Positions 52,200-62,744 are shown, counted from the stretch's first letter. The stretch: 64,000 bases of DNA from Trichomonas tenax (GCA_023091735.1 JALKBU010000094.1:22834-86833); one strand, 5' to 3'. A program made the numbers and translations. The notes: generated by a model from the letters alone, not told the origin.

Positions 52200-52820
52200 G
52201 CACACGTTATATTCGCATATATCATAACGTGTTTACTCACCTCAGTGATATGTTTAATAACCTTATGTATGAACTCGGTTTATGATTCACCCGACTCCGC
52301 AACAAGGGAAAAAGTTGCTCGTAGACACAACATTGAGTCTCTTCATCTGCGTGACGTATATGACATTGAAATTCCTATCGATGAAATTTGCAAATCTTTT
52401 AATTTTTTTGGCTTCATATACATTTCTTCGTGAGTTCTCTGTTAATGATAGTTTCTTAGTTTTCAGTCCATTATTCGGTATTACTTTACTAATTCAGAAT
52501 CTTGAATCTCTTTGCGCGAACATTGATTCAACTATTTGAATTATCGTATATAGCAAATTGTAAAGAAAAATTTTTGCAACAATATTGATTTTAATTGGTA
52601 CCAACATTGATGCAAAAGATGAATATGGGCGCACTCCATTACATCTTTGTGCTGTCCATAACTCTACTAACACTTTAAAAACATTAATTTCAAGCTGTGC
52701 TAACATCGAAGCAAAAGATGAGCATGAATGCACTCCACTCCAGATTGCAGCACTGAATAACAGTAATGATGTTGAGGGAGTATTGATTTTAATTGGCACA
52801 AAACGAATTCTCCCTGACTA
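52200..52820 (+). pseudogene. Ankyrin-repeat gene remnant
   Basis: At 52585-52820 two ankyrin repeats are clear: NIDAKDEYGRTPLHLCAVHN and NIEAKDEHECTPLQIAALNN. Upstream pieces in other frames (YHNVFTHLSDMFNNLMYELGL at about 52222-52283, then text through 52540) resemble the unique N-terminal region of trichomonad ankyrin proteins. Several frameshifts and stops show decay. The ORF opposite is a shadow. Confidence 0.75.
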
Positions 52821-53451
52821 ACATTTTAATATCCTTCCATATATTCTCCTTTTTTATTAGTTCCCCATGAAAATCAGATATATTCTGAGTTTTTTTTCAA
52901 TGAGTGCACGAACCATCATTTTCATAATGATGCTGAGTGAATGTTATCATATTTCAATTTCAATTATGAATACAACATTATATCTTTAAAGCAATTGCAT
53001 TTCACAAGCTATAATCTATACTTGTCGATAAGCACAATAAATCGAAAAACATTGGCTTTAAAACAGAATGAATATTAATATTTATTTTTGCACCACATGT
53101 GTGGGAGTCATCATGCACTTGTAGTGCTTCAATATCTGCTGACAATTGATTGGAATATAAGCAACAGATTATCAAGAGAATATTCACAAGATCGCCAAAT
53201 ATTAAAAAAAAAGTGTGAAAACTACTTCTAATTGAATACCTTTAAAATAAAGTAATATCTAAATTCAATAATTGTATTTAAAGCATCAGATATCACTTGA
53301 TTTGTGATGACTTTGAAAAATTTGGAGATTAAATCATTTTTAGGCATATATTTCTTGGTAAAAAGTGAGATTTGTATCAAACAAATATTAAATATGATGT
53401 TTAATATGATATCTAAAATCTCATCAAATTTTTTTAAACGTGCATAAAAAT
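52821..53451. other. Intergenic region
   Basis: AT-rich spacer before the CEP76-like gene. TCATCAAATTT about 30 nt before the start could serve as an initiator. Confidence 0.45.
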
Positions 53452-55128
53452 ATGGATTTAAAGAAAATATCTCCGCAAGAAAAATTAAAGATAAAGCAAT
53501 TCTTCCAGCAGCACGATGCCCATGACTATATAAAGTCGTTTATGGCGCAATCTTTCGGAGAAGCGACTTCTAAATCGAGAAGATCGAATATTGCGATTGC
53601 AAAACCATCAGCGGAAGCTCAGACAGAAGATATTCAAGTCTCAGAACCATCTTTAGTTGTAGAATTGAAAGATGGAGCTGCATTCGACGAATTTCATAAA
53701 TCTGCAATTAAAATGACAATTCAAGTGACAATCGATATATTAGGCAAATTATATACATTCAGCAACATCAACGCTTGTCAATGCCCACAAATTGGACAAA
53801 AAATAATTATTCCTTTGCAATTACAAATCGAAAATCTCATTGCAGATCCACGACCAATGAGAATTTGCATTTCTACAACATCTCCAGATCTTTCTTTTGT
53901 CGGTCTCAATACATACAATTGGCGAAAAGTCTTCTCTGAAGGCAAATCTTCTGCATCAATCGAAATGTTGGGTTTACAGAACGAAATAGTTGGTGTTTTG
54001 CACTTTAATTTCAGTATCCTTTGTTATCCAGAGGGAGTGAACTTCGCACAATACAAACAACTCCTTGAATTACAACTGAGACAAGAATCTTTAGATAAAA
54101 TCGAGTCTGAGCGCCAATACGCTGTCAAACTGAAGATCTGGTGGAGGGAGCTGCAGCAGCTCATTGAAGACAAATCATTTAACATCGTTGCAAATGAACT
54201 TGGCGATAATTCATCAAAAATATTCGATTTCATTACTCCTTTCTACGACAGGTCTCTTCTCACCCCTGGACATTGTCTTCGATTCGCGTTCTTGATGTCT
54301 CCAATTGTTGCTCCTTCCATTCCTTCTTTTCTTCCAAGTTGGGCCGTTGTTTCTTCGAGATGTGCGGGCGAGCGTGAAAAACTCAATTTGTTGGTCTCTC
54401 TGTTGCGTGGATTTGGATTTCACGCATACGTTGCTGTAGGAAAGCCCAAGTGCTTTGCTGTTGCATTCTCAACAGCTCTCATTTTCTTTGATGTGATGAC
54501 AGGAAAGTTCGGAGAAAAACCTCCATTAAAGTGTGACACTGTTTCATTTTTGTACAATGAATCTGCTTTATATGCGAACTTGAATCCAAAAGACAACATA
54601 AGCAAGCTACAGTGGGATGTGAAAAATCCACTGCGTTGGAAGTACCTCGAAGCTCCACTGAGATCACCAGATAAATTTGCTCCATCTTTGTCGACAGAAA
54701 TGGAAGAAGAAATTGATGAAGAAGAATTAGAACTTAAAGTCAGAAAGATCATTGAGATACACAGAAACTCCATTGGTTTAATGACCAAATGGAATAATGA
54801 CCTATACCCTGTTCTTCTCCCAAAGGTTGATTCGTATGAACGTGAAAAAGTTACTGGTCAATCACTTGCTGTTGATTCACTTGCTAAAGACGCAATCAGT
54901 ATGAAAATGAAGCCATATCACTCACTGAGAGCTGCTCCTGCTCTTACTAATTCATGTAGTCCCGAAGCAATCTTCACAGCCATTGTTAAATCCCGCTGTG
55001 GAGCTGAACTTTTAAGTGCGAGAGATGATGATTCATCATTCATTGTGATAGTTCGTTGCACGCGATATCCAAATGGCCTTGTTGCTACTTGGGTCCTATT
55101 GGCAATAGATTCAGTCCGCCAGGCTTAA
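53452..55128 (+). CDS. CEP76: CEP76-like centriolar protein
   Basis: A 558-residue protein from the ATG at 53452 (MDLKKISPQEK). The layout follows CEP76: an N-terminal helical segment, a C2-like domain (about 90-210, FEGK-like IGQKIIIPLQLQIENL), and a degenerate transglutaminase-like domain (about 285-400, with LNLLVSLLRGFGFHAYVAVG and ALIFFDVMTGKFGE). A C-terminal part follows with RKIIEIHRNSIGLMTKWNNDL and TRYPNGLVATWVLLAID. These match CEP76 blocks in order. CEP76 limits centriole reduplication in animals; in a flagellate it probably serves basal bodies. The domain lacks a convincing catalytic triad, as in the family. Confidence 0.75.
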   Translation: MDLKKISPQEKLKIKQFFQQHDAHDYIKSFMAQSFGEATSKSRRSNIAIAKPSAEAQTEDIQVSEPSLVVELKDGAAFDEFHKSAIKMTIQVTIDILGKLYTFSNINACQCPQIGQKIIIPLQLQIENLIADPRPMRICISTTSPDLSFVGLNTYNWRKVFSEGKSSASIEMLGLQNEIVGVLHFNFSILCYPEGVNFAQYKQLLELQLRQESLDKIESERQYAVKLKIWWRELQQLIEDKSFNIVANELGDNSSKIFDFITPFYDRSLLTPGHCLRFAFLMSPIVAPSIPSFLPSWAVVSSRCAGEREKLNLLVSLLRGFGFHAYVAVGKPKCFAVAFSTALIFFDVMTGKFGEKPPLKCDTVSFLYNESALYANLNPKDNISKLQWDVKNPLRWKYLEAPLRSPDKFAPSLSTEMEEEIDEEELELKVRKIIEIHRNSIGLMTKWNNDLYPVLLPKVDSYEREKVTGQSLAVDSLAKDAISMKMKPYHSLRAAPALTNSCSPEAIFTAIVKSRCGAELLSARDDDSSFIVIVRCTRYPNGLVATWVLLAIDSVRQA

Positions 55129-55246
55129 CAAAGTAATTTATTAGATAATATTTTGTAAATTTTGTTTTTTTGAACTTTAAATCTTTATTATTTCCTATGG
55201 CAAATCTTTTTATTGAATTATAATTCGATTTAATGAAGTTGGCCGA

Positions 55247-55256
55247 TCATAAAAAA
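55247..55256 (+). promoter_or_regulatory. Initiator-like element of the porin gene
   Basis: TCATAA with its A at 55249 lies 8 nt before the ATG at 55257. It fits TCA+1YW and favours that ATG over the in-frame ATG at 55233, which lies upstream of the element. Confidence 0.5.
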
Positions 55257-56150
55257 ATGGGTTCAGCGCAAAGTTCTCAAGAAAATAACGTCCAATTAGT
55301 GGATGATTTTGATACACTTCTTGGCCGCGTTACGGATGTTGGCTCTGTTATGGTGATTAACGGCTTCGATTTCACTCATGTTCACCAAATTAAACCTGGA
55401 CACAACTTAGTTCAGCAATTATCGATCTCTCCGCGTGTTTATCCTGTAGAACTCGCGATGCAGAGCGGAGAGAGAATAATTCCTGGCAGTTATAGCTCTA
55501 TTTTCGTTGGAAGTATTAGTGATATGGAATACAGAGTTGCTTTGCCACTTTTTAGTAAGCCAAACTTCCAACTCACTGTTCCGCTCTCCGAATACGCAAA
55601 GACATCGCTTTATGTCACCGCTTCATTAAATCCAGAGATTACAGGCTATATGAGGTACAGAGGATCAAGGATTGCCTCTGAATTTGCATTTTCAGCATCA
55701 GACTACTTCACAAAAGGCAGCGTTATTGTTAATTTCTCGTCACAATTCAAGAATACACTTTACGGCGCTCTTTTCCATAAATCACTGTTCACTTCTGGAT
55801 ATACATTCAGAATTGGGCACTCTACAAAGATTGGAAAGTTCGAAAGCGGAACATTCCTTTCATTAGATCCAAACCTTCATATCAACAAATCACTCACATA
55901 TAAACCAGATGAGGACACTGTTGGTGGTATCCACATCGAATTATATCCATCAGACTTAAGAACAAAAACTGCTTTCTACGTTGAACGCAATTTCGCCATG
56001 TCTGTCTTCGCCTTTAATGTCACAAGCACGGGGTCATGCTCATCTTGCATTAAGAGAAGACTTGGAAAGCATCAGACTTTGCAGATTACATCATCTGCAG
56101 ATCTCTTCATGAAAGTCTATCAGTTTGGACTTGGACTTGTTTTTGAATGA
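55257..56150 (+). CDS. Tom40/VDAC-like beta-barrel (hydrogenosomal outer membrane)
   Basis: About 297 residues from MGSAQSSQENN. The protein is a run of alternating beta-strands of 9-11 residues (VGSVMVINGFDFTHVHQI, VTASLNPEITGYMRYRG, FRIGHSTKIGKFESGTFLSL). It ends in VYQFGLGLVFE, a good C-terminal beta-signal for SAM/Omp85-dependent insertion. This is the layout of the Tom40/VDAC porin superfamily. In trichomonads several Tom40-like and porin-like paralogues reside in the hydrogenosome outer membrane. I cannot tell the protein-import channel from a metabolite porin. The frame is intact. Confidence 0.7.
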   Translation: MGSAQSSQENNVQLVDDFDTLLGRVTDVGSVMVINGFDFTHVHQIKPGHNLVQQLSISPRVYPVELAMQSGERIIPGSYSSIFVGSISDMEYRVALPLFSKPNFQLTVPLSEYAKTSLYVTASLNPEITGYMRYRGSRIASEFAFSASDYFTKGSVIVNFSSQFKNTLYGALFHKSLFTSGYTFRIGHSTKIGKFESGTFLSLDPNLHINKSLTYKPDEDTVGGIHIELYPSDLRTKTAFYVERNFAMSVFAFNVTSTGSCSSCIKRRLGKHQTLQITSSADLFMKVYQFGLGLVFE

Positions 56151-56790
56151 AACTATACTAAAGTTTTTAATATAATTATTTAATTGAAATTTTGAATTTG
56201 ATAATATTCTTTATTAAACGTTTCCGCAACTATATATGTAAACCACTGCTAAAATATAAAACTTCAAAAGATTTATGGGTATTCTTGTTGATAAAAATAT
56301 AAATTTTTGAGAAATATATTAAAAATTGATCATGCTCAATCATAGACTCATTGGACCCCATTCGAATAAAATAGCATTTTCATGGATTTACTAACCAATT
56401 CAAAGATATAAAATATATTTCCATTTAATTTTGAGTATTTTATTCTTTAGTTGACATAAAGCATCAATATAAGAGGAGTTATATATGAATATACTAATGA
56501 AACGACTCAACTAACAGATATTAAAATTTGAAACTTTCAATAACAGTTAAAATTCGCTGCTGCTGATGGATCTGCACTGAGAGGGACGAGTTTTTGGATA
56601 ATATAGCGCTAAAATGCATAACCAATACTTTCGATAAACAATCGATATCTTTCGCTAAAAAGCAATGACTAAGATATTGGTATTTTTAAAACAACTTTCC
56701 TTCAAGCTATATATTGTAATGGTCATGAAGCTTTATATTTCTTTTTTTTTTTCTCACAAACATATATCAAATTTCTCAACAAAAAAAATC
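56151..56790. other. Intergenic, convergent genes
   Basis: AT-rich with no recognised feature. Confidence 0.5.
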
Positions 56791-57785
56791 TTAATCGCCA
56801 GCCATATAGATAGTATCAAGATCGAGCTCATATGGTGTATCGCGCGTGAAGCGATTTTGGGAGTCGGTAAACAAACGAATCGAAAAATCATCGACATCTG
56901 AACACTCAGGGAGCGCCTCGAAGTCTGGTGAGTTCTGAATCATAATCTGTGTGAAGTTGTGCCTCGAGAAGTTGCCCTGCTTGTGGAATAAGCCGCCTTG
57001 AACGGCATGAATTCCTAACAAAGTTGCTAAAATTTGAGCATTGACTTTCATAACTGTTTTTGTGATCCACATGACGCCTGTGTACCAATAAGCGTCAGGG
57101 AAAGCTTTAGTGATGAGCAGTGCGTGATACAACTTGATTGGGAAGACTCGACCTATACCATTTCTGCGTGTGAAGAAAATTTGGCGAAGATCCATGAGAG
57201 AATATGCTTGTGAATTCCACTCACTTGCAGGAATAAATCCTAATTCTTGTCTGTGTGTTAGTTTTCTGTCCTAAAAAATTTATGTTGTTATTTTGGAGAA
57301 ATTTCCCCTCAAACAACATAAAAAAATTGTACATACGGTCTAATAATTGGTGCGTGTGGATCAAACTTCATATATACCTGTGGCGGCGGTCTTGGAGCGT
57401 GCATTTGCGGAGGCCTCCACATAGCGCCTTGTGGGACCATTGGAGGCGGTGGAGCCAACTGCGGTGGCGGTGCCATCGGTGGAGGTGATGTTAGTTGTGG
57501 CGGAGGAGGAGCCATTGCCATTGGCATTGCCCTTGGAAGAATAAACTCGTTAGGAGTTGGCGCAGCAACGATCATTGCCATCTGCGGGTACTTCTTCAAA
57601 TCTGGGCATGTTGTGTAAATATCCGGTAATGATTTCTGAGGTTCGTTAGCATCAATTATCATTGATCCAGCAAACATAGGCATAGGAGCGTAGGGCTGCA
57701 TAGGCATGTTACCCCACTGCATGGAGCGCGAAAACATGCAGCCTCCAAGGCCCATGAACTTCTTGGGACCATTGCTGTCCTGCAT
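56791..57785 (-). CDS. Spliced gene: Pro-rich protein with IBP39-like initiator-binding domain
   Basis: Exon 1 is 57785-57337 and exon 2 is 57250-56791; joining them gives 909 nt, an exact frame of 302 residues across RP|QELGFIPASEW. The N-terminal half is Met/Pro-rich (about 85-145: poly-Pro with MAPPP and QLAPPPP). The C-terminal half (about 150-260) reads FPIKLYHALLITKAFPDAYW, GVMWITKTVMKVNAQILATL, then HKQGNFSRHNF. It resembles the initiator-binding winged-helix domain of trichomonad IBP39-type transcription factors (F-x-x-K-L...G-V-x-W...F/M-K-V-N...A-x-L-L-G-I...F). If right, it is a DNA-binding regulator. The family call rests on pattern memory; the splicing model is strong. Confidence 0.75.
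57251..57336 (-). other. Spliceosomal intron, 86 bp
   Basis: On the minus strand the intron begins GTATGTACAA at 57336 and ends ACTAACACACAG at 57251. This is the canonical parabasalid donor and the fused branch-point/acceptor motif. Removal keeps the frame. It is the only copy of this signature I could find in the window. Confidence 0.9.
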
Positions 57786-58540
57786 TTTTTCGATTTTTCA
57801 AATTTTTCGCGATTGTTTTACAACTATGCAAAAATTGTAATAATGCTTCAAAAATCAGGTGAAGAAAAAACCTTTTATTCCATCGATACAGAGCAAAACC
57901 GAATTTGGCGCCAAAATTGAGAGAGAATATATAAAAAAATCTTCTCGATTTTTGAATACTTTACAATCAAAATTGATCTTCTATATCTATGTTTGAAGTG
58001 TTTTCGATAAATTTTTTTCGACATTGTTTGTTTGGATTATTATATTTGTGATGTATATCTAAAGCCAAAATTATCATTTGTTTGAATCATAAACACACAG
58101 AAAATTTTTTTTGAAGAAATTTATAAATATAGCCTCTATATAATATAGGGAGTCATAATTTAGATTTTTTTTTTGAATGTAAAAATATAAAACAAAAAAT
58201 CAAACCAATTTTAGGTATTATTGAAAAGAGATATTAACATTATATCAAATTATATTGCTACTGCAATATAATTCCTTTTCAAGCAACTTTTAATTTGAAT
58301 TTTTTTGAAAACATTACATAAAAATATTGAATGCGTTTTAAAAATATAAATGTTACACTGTGTGGTTTCGTGGAACGAGGATCTAAATAATCAAAAATTT
58401 ATACTTTTATTAAAAATCATTTCGCCCATTCAAATTTGTAGGGTATAATACAGAGTCGCGACAAAGTGACATGTTTACATGGCAGTTCTAAATCTATTTT
58501 GACATGTAAAATCTGCCATTATAACAAAGGATGTTCTATT
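57786..58540. other. Intergenic region
   Basis: AT-rich with no gene. TGACATGTTTACATGG near 58467 and TTGACATGTAAAAT near 58499 belong to the recurrent motif family and precede the tandem repeat. Confidence 0.5.
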
Positions 58541-58702
58541 AAGCTTGATGGACTCCCTAGCAAGCTTGATACGCACTCTAATAAGCTTGATAAACTCTCT
58601 AGCAAGCTTAATACGCACTTTAACAAGCTTGGAATGAACTCTAACAAGCTTGATAGAGTCTCTAATAAGCTTGATACGCACTCTAACAAGCTTGAGTGTT
58701 GC
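58541..58702. repeat. 21-bp tandem repeat, eight units
   Basis: AAGCTT recurs at 58541, 58562, 58583, 58604, 58625, 58646, 58667 and 58688, exactly 21 bp apart. The unit is of the form AAGCTTGATACGCACTCTAA with about 75-95% identity between units. Because 21 is a multiple of three, frames on both strands stay open and code seven-residue repeats (plus strand SNKLDTH-like). No initiator or family similarity supports a gene. Confidence 0.9.
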
Positions 58703-58708
58703 CGTATA

Positions 58709-59528
58709 AATAGTGTGTGGAAACAAACACAGGTATGTGCAAGCAACATTCCAGCACAAACACTTCAATTAAATATCAATTTTTTTTGTGAGACCCCCTA
58801 AATAAAATAGTACAGTGGGTTTCTTTTGGTGGTTGAGTTCGAATGTAGACATACTCAATTTTTCTGTTATCTCTAACAATATACCGATGAGCCTCAATGA
58901 AGCAGATACATTTAAACAAAGCACAACACGTGTAACTATTGGGTATGGCTACACTAGCCGAGAATAAAAATTTTGTTGAGATGATTATTTTAAAATAATT
59001 TTATTTTGAAGTTATCAACTTTCATTAGCAAAATATGTATATATAGTGGATACAATGTTTCATTCAATGTTTTATTTCTTCTGTTTTTATAAAAAAATGG
59101 CTCATCAGATCAACTAAGGGAGAGAAGTGTAACATGACGAGCCCAAATGGATTTATTGGTGTAACTATGGTGTCGAACATAACTTAACTTTTCGAGATAC
59201 AAATAACATTTTGCATAATTTGCTATTTTTGAATGATGAAAATATAATTGTAACGATAGGCAGTTGATGATAAATGATGCAATGAATGTTTAAATAGAAT
59301 AACCTGACTTGAAAGGTGTGAATGAATTGCAAACTCGTAGTTGATGTAATTTTGAGCATTTTTGTTATGAAAGAATAGTTTTTTATTACTGACGCTTTCT
59401 AGATATGAAACTCATCAGCGTCAACTGGTATATAACGAATTACTCAATTTGTGTCAAAAATTAACTTATGGATGCCAAACAATAATTTTGAGTTGTTTTG
59501 TTTATGATAAAGTTCTATATATGATTTT
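58709..59528. other. Intergenic region
   Basis: AT-rich with no supported gene between the tandem repeat and the MITE. A 64-codon minus-strand ORF at 59165-59359 has no motif. Confidence 0.45.
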
Positions 59529-60224
59529 ATATTGTTTTGACTGTCAAATAGGGAAATTTTACAATGTCAGATTTCGTTAAAATATTTTTGAGCAAATTCA
59601 AGTGTATCATTCATTGAAGTGTCATAAACTACATATTTTAATCTAGGTACTTCTCGCAATTTTTTCAAGGGGCCTCAATATTGTGAGGAACACGCCCGTA
59701 GAGTACCTAGATTAAGAAATGTAGTTTAAACATGTAGATTATGAAAAAATCATCAATATTTATATTTTTTTTTTCAAATAAAATTTAAGTTATTACTGCA
59801 AAAAATAGATTTTAGTGTCAATGATCAGTGCACATCTGGTTCATATCCCGGAGATATTTATATAGTTAGTTCAAAATACTATTATTTAAAAGAGAAATCA
59901 TATTGAAAGTGGATAATAAACAAAATCAATAAAACACATCAACTTCACACTGGGTAGCACTTGAAAAACATCAAAACGCATCAAATTCACAATGAGTGGT
60001 GCTGATGATATATAAAAATTTCTTGATTAAAATGTATGACCTTTAAATCATTATAATTTCCAACTATATGTTAATTCTCTTGAATATATTCATCTATATA
60101 ATCTATTCATAGTGTCTGTTTCTCAGAACACGTATTATATGCATAGAACTGATTGATTTTTTAATATTGAAATTCTGACAATCTGATATTGTAAAATTTC
60201 CCTATTTGACAGGTAAAACAATAT
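59529..60224. mobile_element. Mariner-type MITE, copy B
   Basis: A 696-bp element with ends TTGTTTTGACTGTCAAATAG and CTATTTGACAGGTAAAACAA, each next to TA. Most of its interior is the reverse complement of copy A (30353-30867 and 32409-32491). It keeps the uninterrupted site where copy A received the hAT-like insertion. It carries its own extra hairpin at about 59625-59730. Confidence 0.85.
59628..59729. repeat. Hairpin insertion inside MITE copy B
   Basis: About 31-bp imperfect inverted arms (AAACTACATATTTTAATCTA and its partner ending AATGTAGTTT, both including CTAGGTACT) surround a short GC-rich centre (AAGGGGCCTC). The block is absent from copy A at the same place, so it is a small insertion or expansion. 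Confidence 0.7.
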
Positions 60225-60895
60225 TTAATCGAAGTAGTATACAGATTGTGATTTATAGAAGTCCAAAATTTTGTCCACCCATGATAAAGCACCAATTTGA
60301 GAATATCCATATTCTTAATTTCCCTAATATATAAAATAAACAATTTCCCTTTAATTTATATCGAAATCCTAGGACCAATGAATGTTTCACATTCATTGGG
60401 CTGCGTCCATAAATGGACACGCATAATTTCTTATAATTTGTTATTAAAATATATTGCTTAATTAATAATTAAAATTCTTATGGTAGTGATTTATTAATAG
60501 TTTCCTCGAAATTGTTAAAATAAAAAATATTTTTTATTAGTTATGAAAAAAATTATATATTTTTTCTCTAATAAATAATTATGACAACAACTGTTGAGAA
60601 AATTATGGAGGTTATTAGTAGTATATGTAGGGGGTGGTTGCCAAAATTTGCAAAGCCACCTATGACCCCATTTTTGAAGGTTTTAAGTTAATATTTCCAA
60701 CAGCCTAAATTATTTCATTTCAGATTTCCTCAAGGTTGCAAATTGAATGTGCCAATTAGATTGCGAAACTGTTCACATGAATAGGTAATGTATGAATTGT
60801 AAGGGAGGTTATATAATTTTTTTTCTATTCCCTTTAATTCTTACGATTTAAAAATTTAATGTTAAATATTAGTATTATTTTTTATTTTTGTATAA
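60225..60895. other. AT-rich region with two tandem hairpins
   Basis: At 60374-60398 CCAATGAATGT-TTC-ACATTCATTGG is a perfect 11-bp hairpin. It is followed at once by TGCGTCCAT/ATGGACACGCA (about 60403-60424). Near 60629-60668 a GGTGG...CCACC stem is possible. No gene is seen. The composition matches the AT-rich gene to the right. Confidence 0.55.
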
Positions 60896-62744
60896 ATGAG
60901 TATTAAAACCTTTGACCTACGATCTTTAGGATTCACAGTGAAAGAATTATCAAAAATAATGAATGATTTTGATGAAGGAGAATATCCATCATATTTACAA
61001 AATATTAAAGCACTCGCTGAATTATTAAATGATTTCAAATATACAGGACCATTAAATAAGCAATCAATAATGAAGTTTTTATATCCAAAACAGCTTGTCA
61101 GAGGCTCGGCTGCGCAGCTCATTGAGTTTGAGATTCCAAAGGTTGTTCCTCCCCCTGTTGAGGAATTTTACGAAGAACGTAGGCATGACGATGAATATTA
61201 TAATAATGAAATTGAACGGGACTGGGACAAAATAGAACAACGTGCTTTTCTGACATGTAACTTATTTTTGACATGTAAAGTCAGGATGTCAAAATAAAGG
61301 AAAGTGACGTGTTTGCTCGGGAAAAATGGAAAAGTGTCAATAGGTTGAAATGGATTGAACTCAATGTTGGAAGCCAACGAAGACTTCATTATGAGTAGTT
61401 GTGGCCTCATAGTGAAGGATGACCTGGTAATCTAGCAGAGATGCATCCAGATGCCTATTCAACAGAAGCATGATTCGATGCATGGCGAGGTCGGCCTGAG
61501 ACTTCCAAAGCCCTCGAGTGACCAAACCAGGCCCTATCAAGAACCCACTTATTGATTCAATTTTTAATACACATTACATTTTCACTTTTGATATTAATAT
61601 ATTATTATTTTTTTTTTCTATTTTATATTTTTTCATAGATACCTTTTTCATTGCAAGATTATTTTCATATTATTACTTATTCTCATAATTATTAATATAT
61701 CATTAAATTCATAATTATTTGTTCTTGAATCATAATTATTTAATGTTTTCATATTACGTTCATTTTATATACTGATTTATATTATTTAGATTCTCAATTT
61801 GATCTTTATATTCTTTGTAAAATTCGTTTTTGACTAAATTTTTATTTTTTTTTTCTTCAAATTATTTGTTTATAATTCATATTTACCATGCAAGAAGGGA
61901 TAATTTCGACCGAGTTTCTTGGTTTTCTTAGGTTTGGAGTTCAACAAGAACTTGCAATGAACTACATATATGGTCTTCATACTCAGCGTGGAGTTTCAAC
62001 CTATAAATGTCAGTATTGTTTAGACTACAAAGATATTTATAACACTTTTTATAAAAGTGATAATTTGCCCGTGCAAAAAAGTGACAGTTTATTCATGAAA
62101 AGTGACTTTAAGGTTCTCTGCCACTTTTTGATGTTCACTTTTGTCCTTGACTCGAAATTGAACAATTGGAAAAGTTAAGAGATGAAATTGATAATAGAAT
62201 TAAAGAGTTAAAATATACTGAAAATGAGATAGAGGATTTAATGAATATCCCAGTCTCAGAATCAGAAACTCAAAAATCACACGAAGAACGTTATAAATCA
62301 TATTTTCAAGAAACAACACAAAATTTATTAGACGGTGATTTTGATGAAACATTATCAGTAGAAGGCACAAAATTCATCAAAAACCATAAATTACAATTTA
62401 TTGAAGATATTTACCCGCGTATTCTATTATCTCCACACATTGACGAAGAAAAATTTAAAACAGCATTAAAGCATGTATCATATGGAACAAATACAATCAA
62501 AAAAGAAGAGCATGAATTATATATAAATTATTATTTAAATAAAGTAACAGGTGTTGATAAAGTTTTTAAACTACTTGATCAAATCGCTAACGAAACATTA
62601 GGAACATATAAAATATTGTGTGATTGTGGTTTCATTGTTGAAGATTCACATAATGTCATATATAAAAGAACTGCACCAAAAGAGGACGAAGTTGAGCGAT
62701 CAATTCCTTTTGTTATCAAAAATGCAAAAGATATGAAAACATAA
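60896..62744 (+). pseudogene. AT-rich gene split by a 925-bp insertion
   Basis: The 5' part (60896-61240, 115 codons, MSIKTFDLRSLGFTVKELSK) ends at GAACAA. The 3' part (62160-62744) resumes at GAACAA in the same codon phase, and after removing one copy plus the intervening 919 bp the frame is continuous for about 307 residues. The junction falls in a coiled coil (NNEIERDWDKIEQ then LEKLRDEIDNRIKELK). The remaining C-terminal part (about 175-307) is folded-looking, with ILCDCGFIVED. I do not recognise the family. Codons are far more AT-rich than in neighbouring genes, which hints at a viral-like or Maverick-type origin. As it stands the 5' frame runs into the insertion and stops at 61297. Confidence 0.75.
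61241..62165. mobile_element. Insertion flanked by 6-bp duplication GAACAA
   Basis: GAACAA occurs at 61235-61240 and 62160-62165. The inserted DNA starts with two TGACATGTAA copies (about 61250 and 61270). It has a GC-richer block at 61310-61560, AT-rich sequence with a 96-codon ORF at 61888-62178, and three AAAAGTGA repeats at 62053, 62077 and 62098. I see no clear terminal inverted repeat. A 6-bp duplication would fit a retrovirus-like or Maverick integrase, but the type is unresolved. Confidence 0.65.

Noticed and set aside
58085..58105. Possible intron acceptor (AAACACACAGA)
   Set aside because: Lacks the ACTAAC branch-point part and has no coding frame on either side.
58541..58702. CRISPR-like array
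   Set aside because: Units are contiguous 21-mers without spacers, and the genome is eukaryotic.
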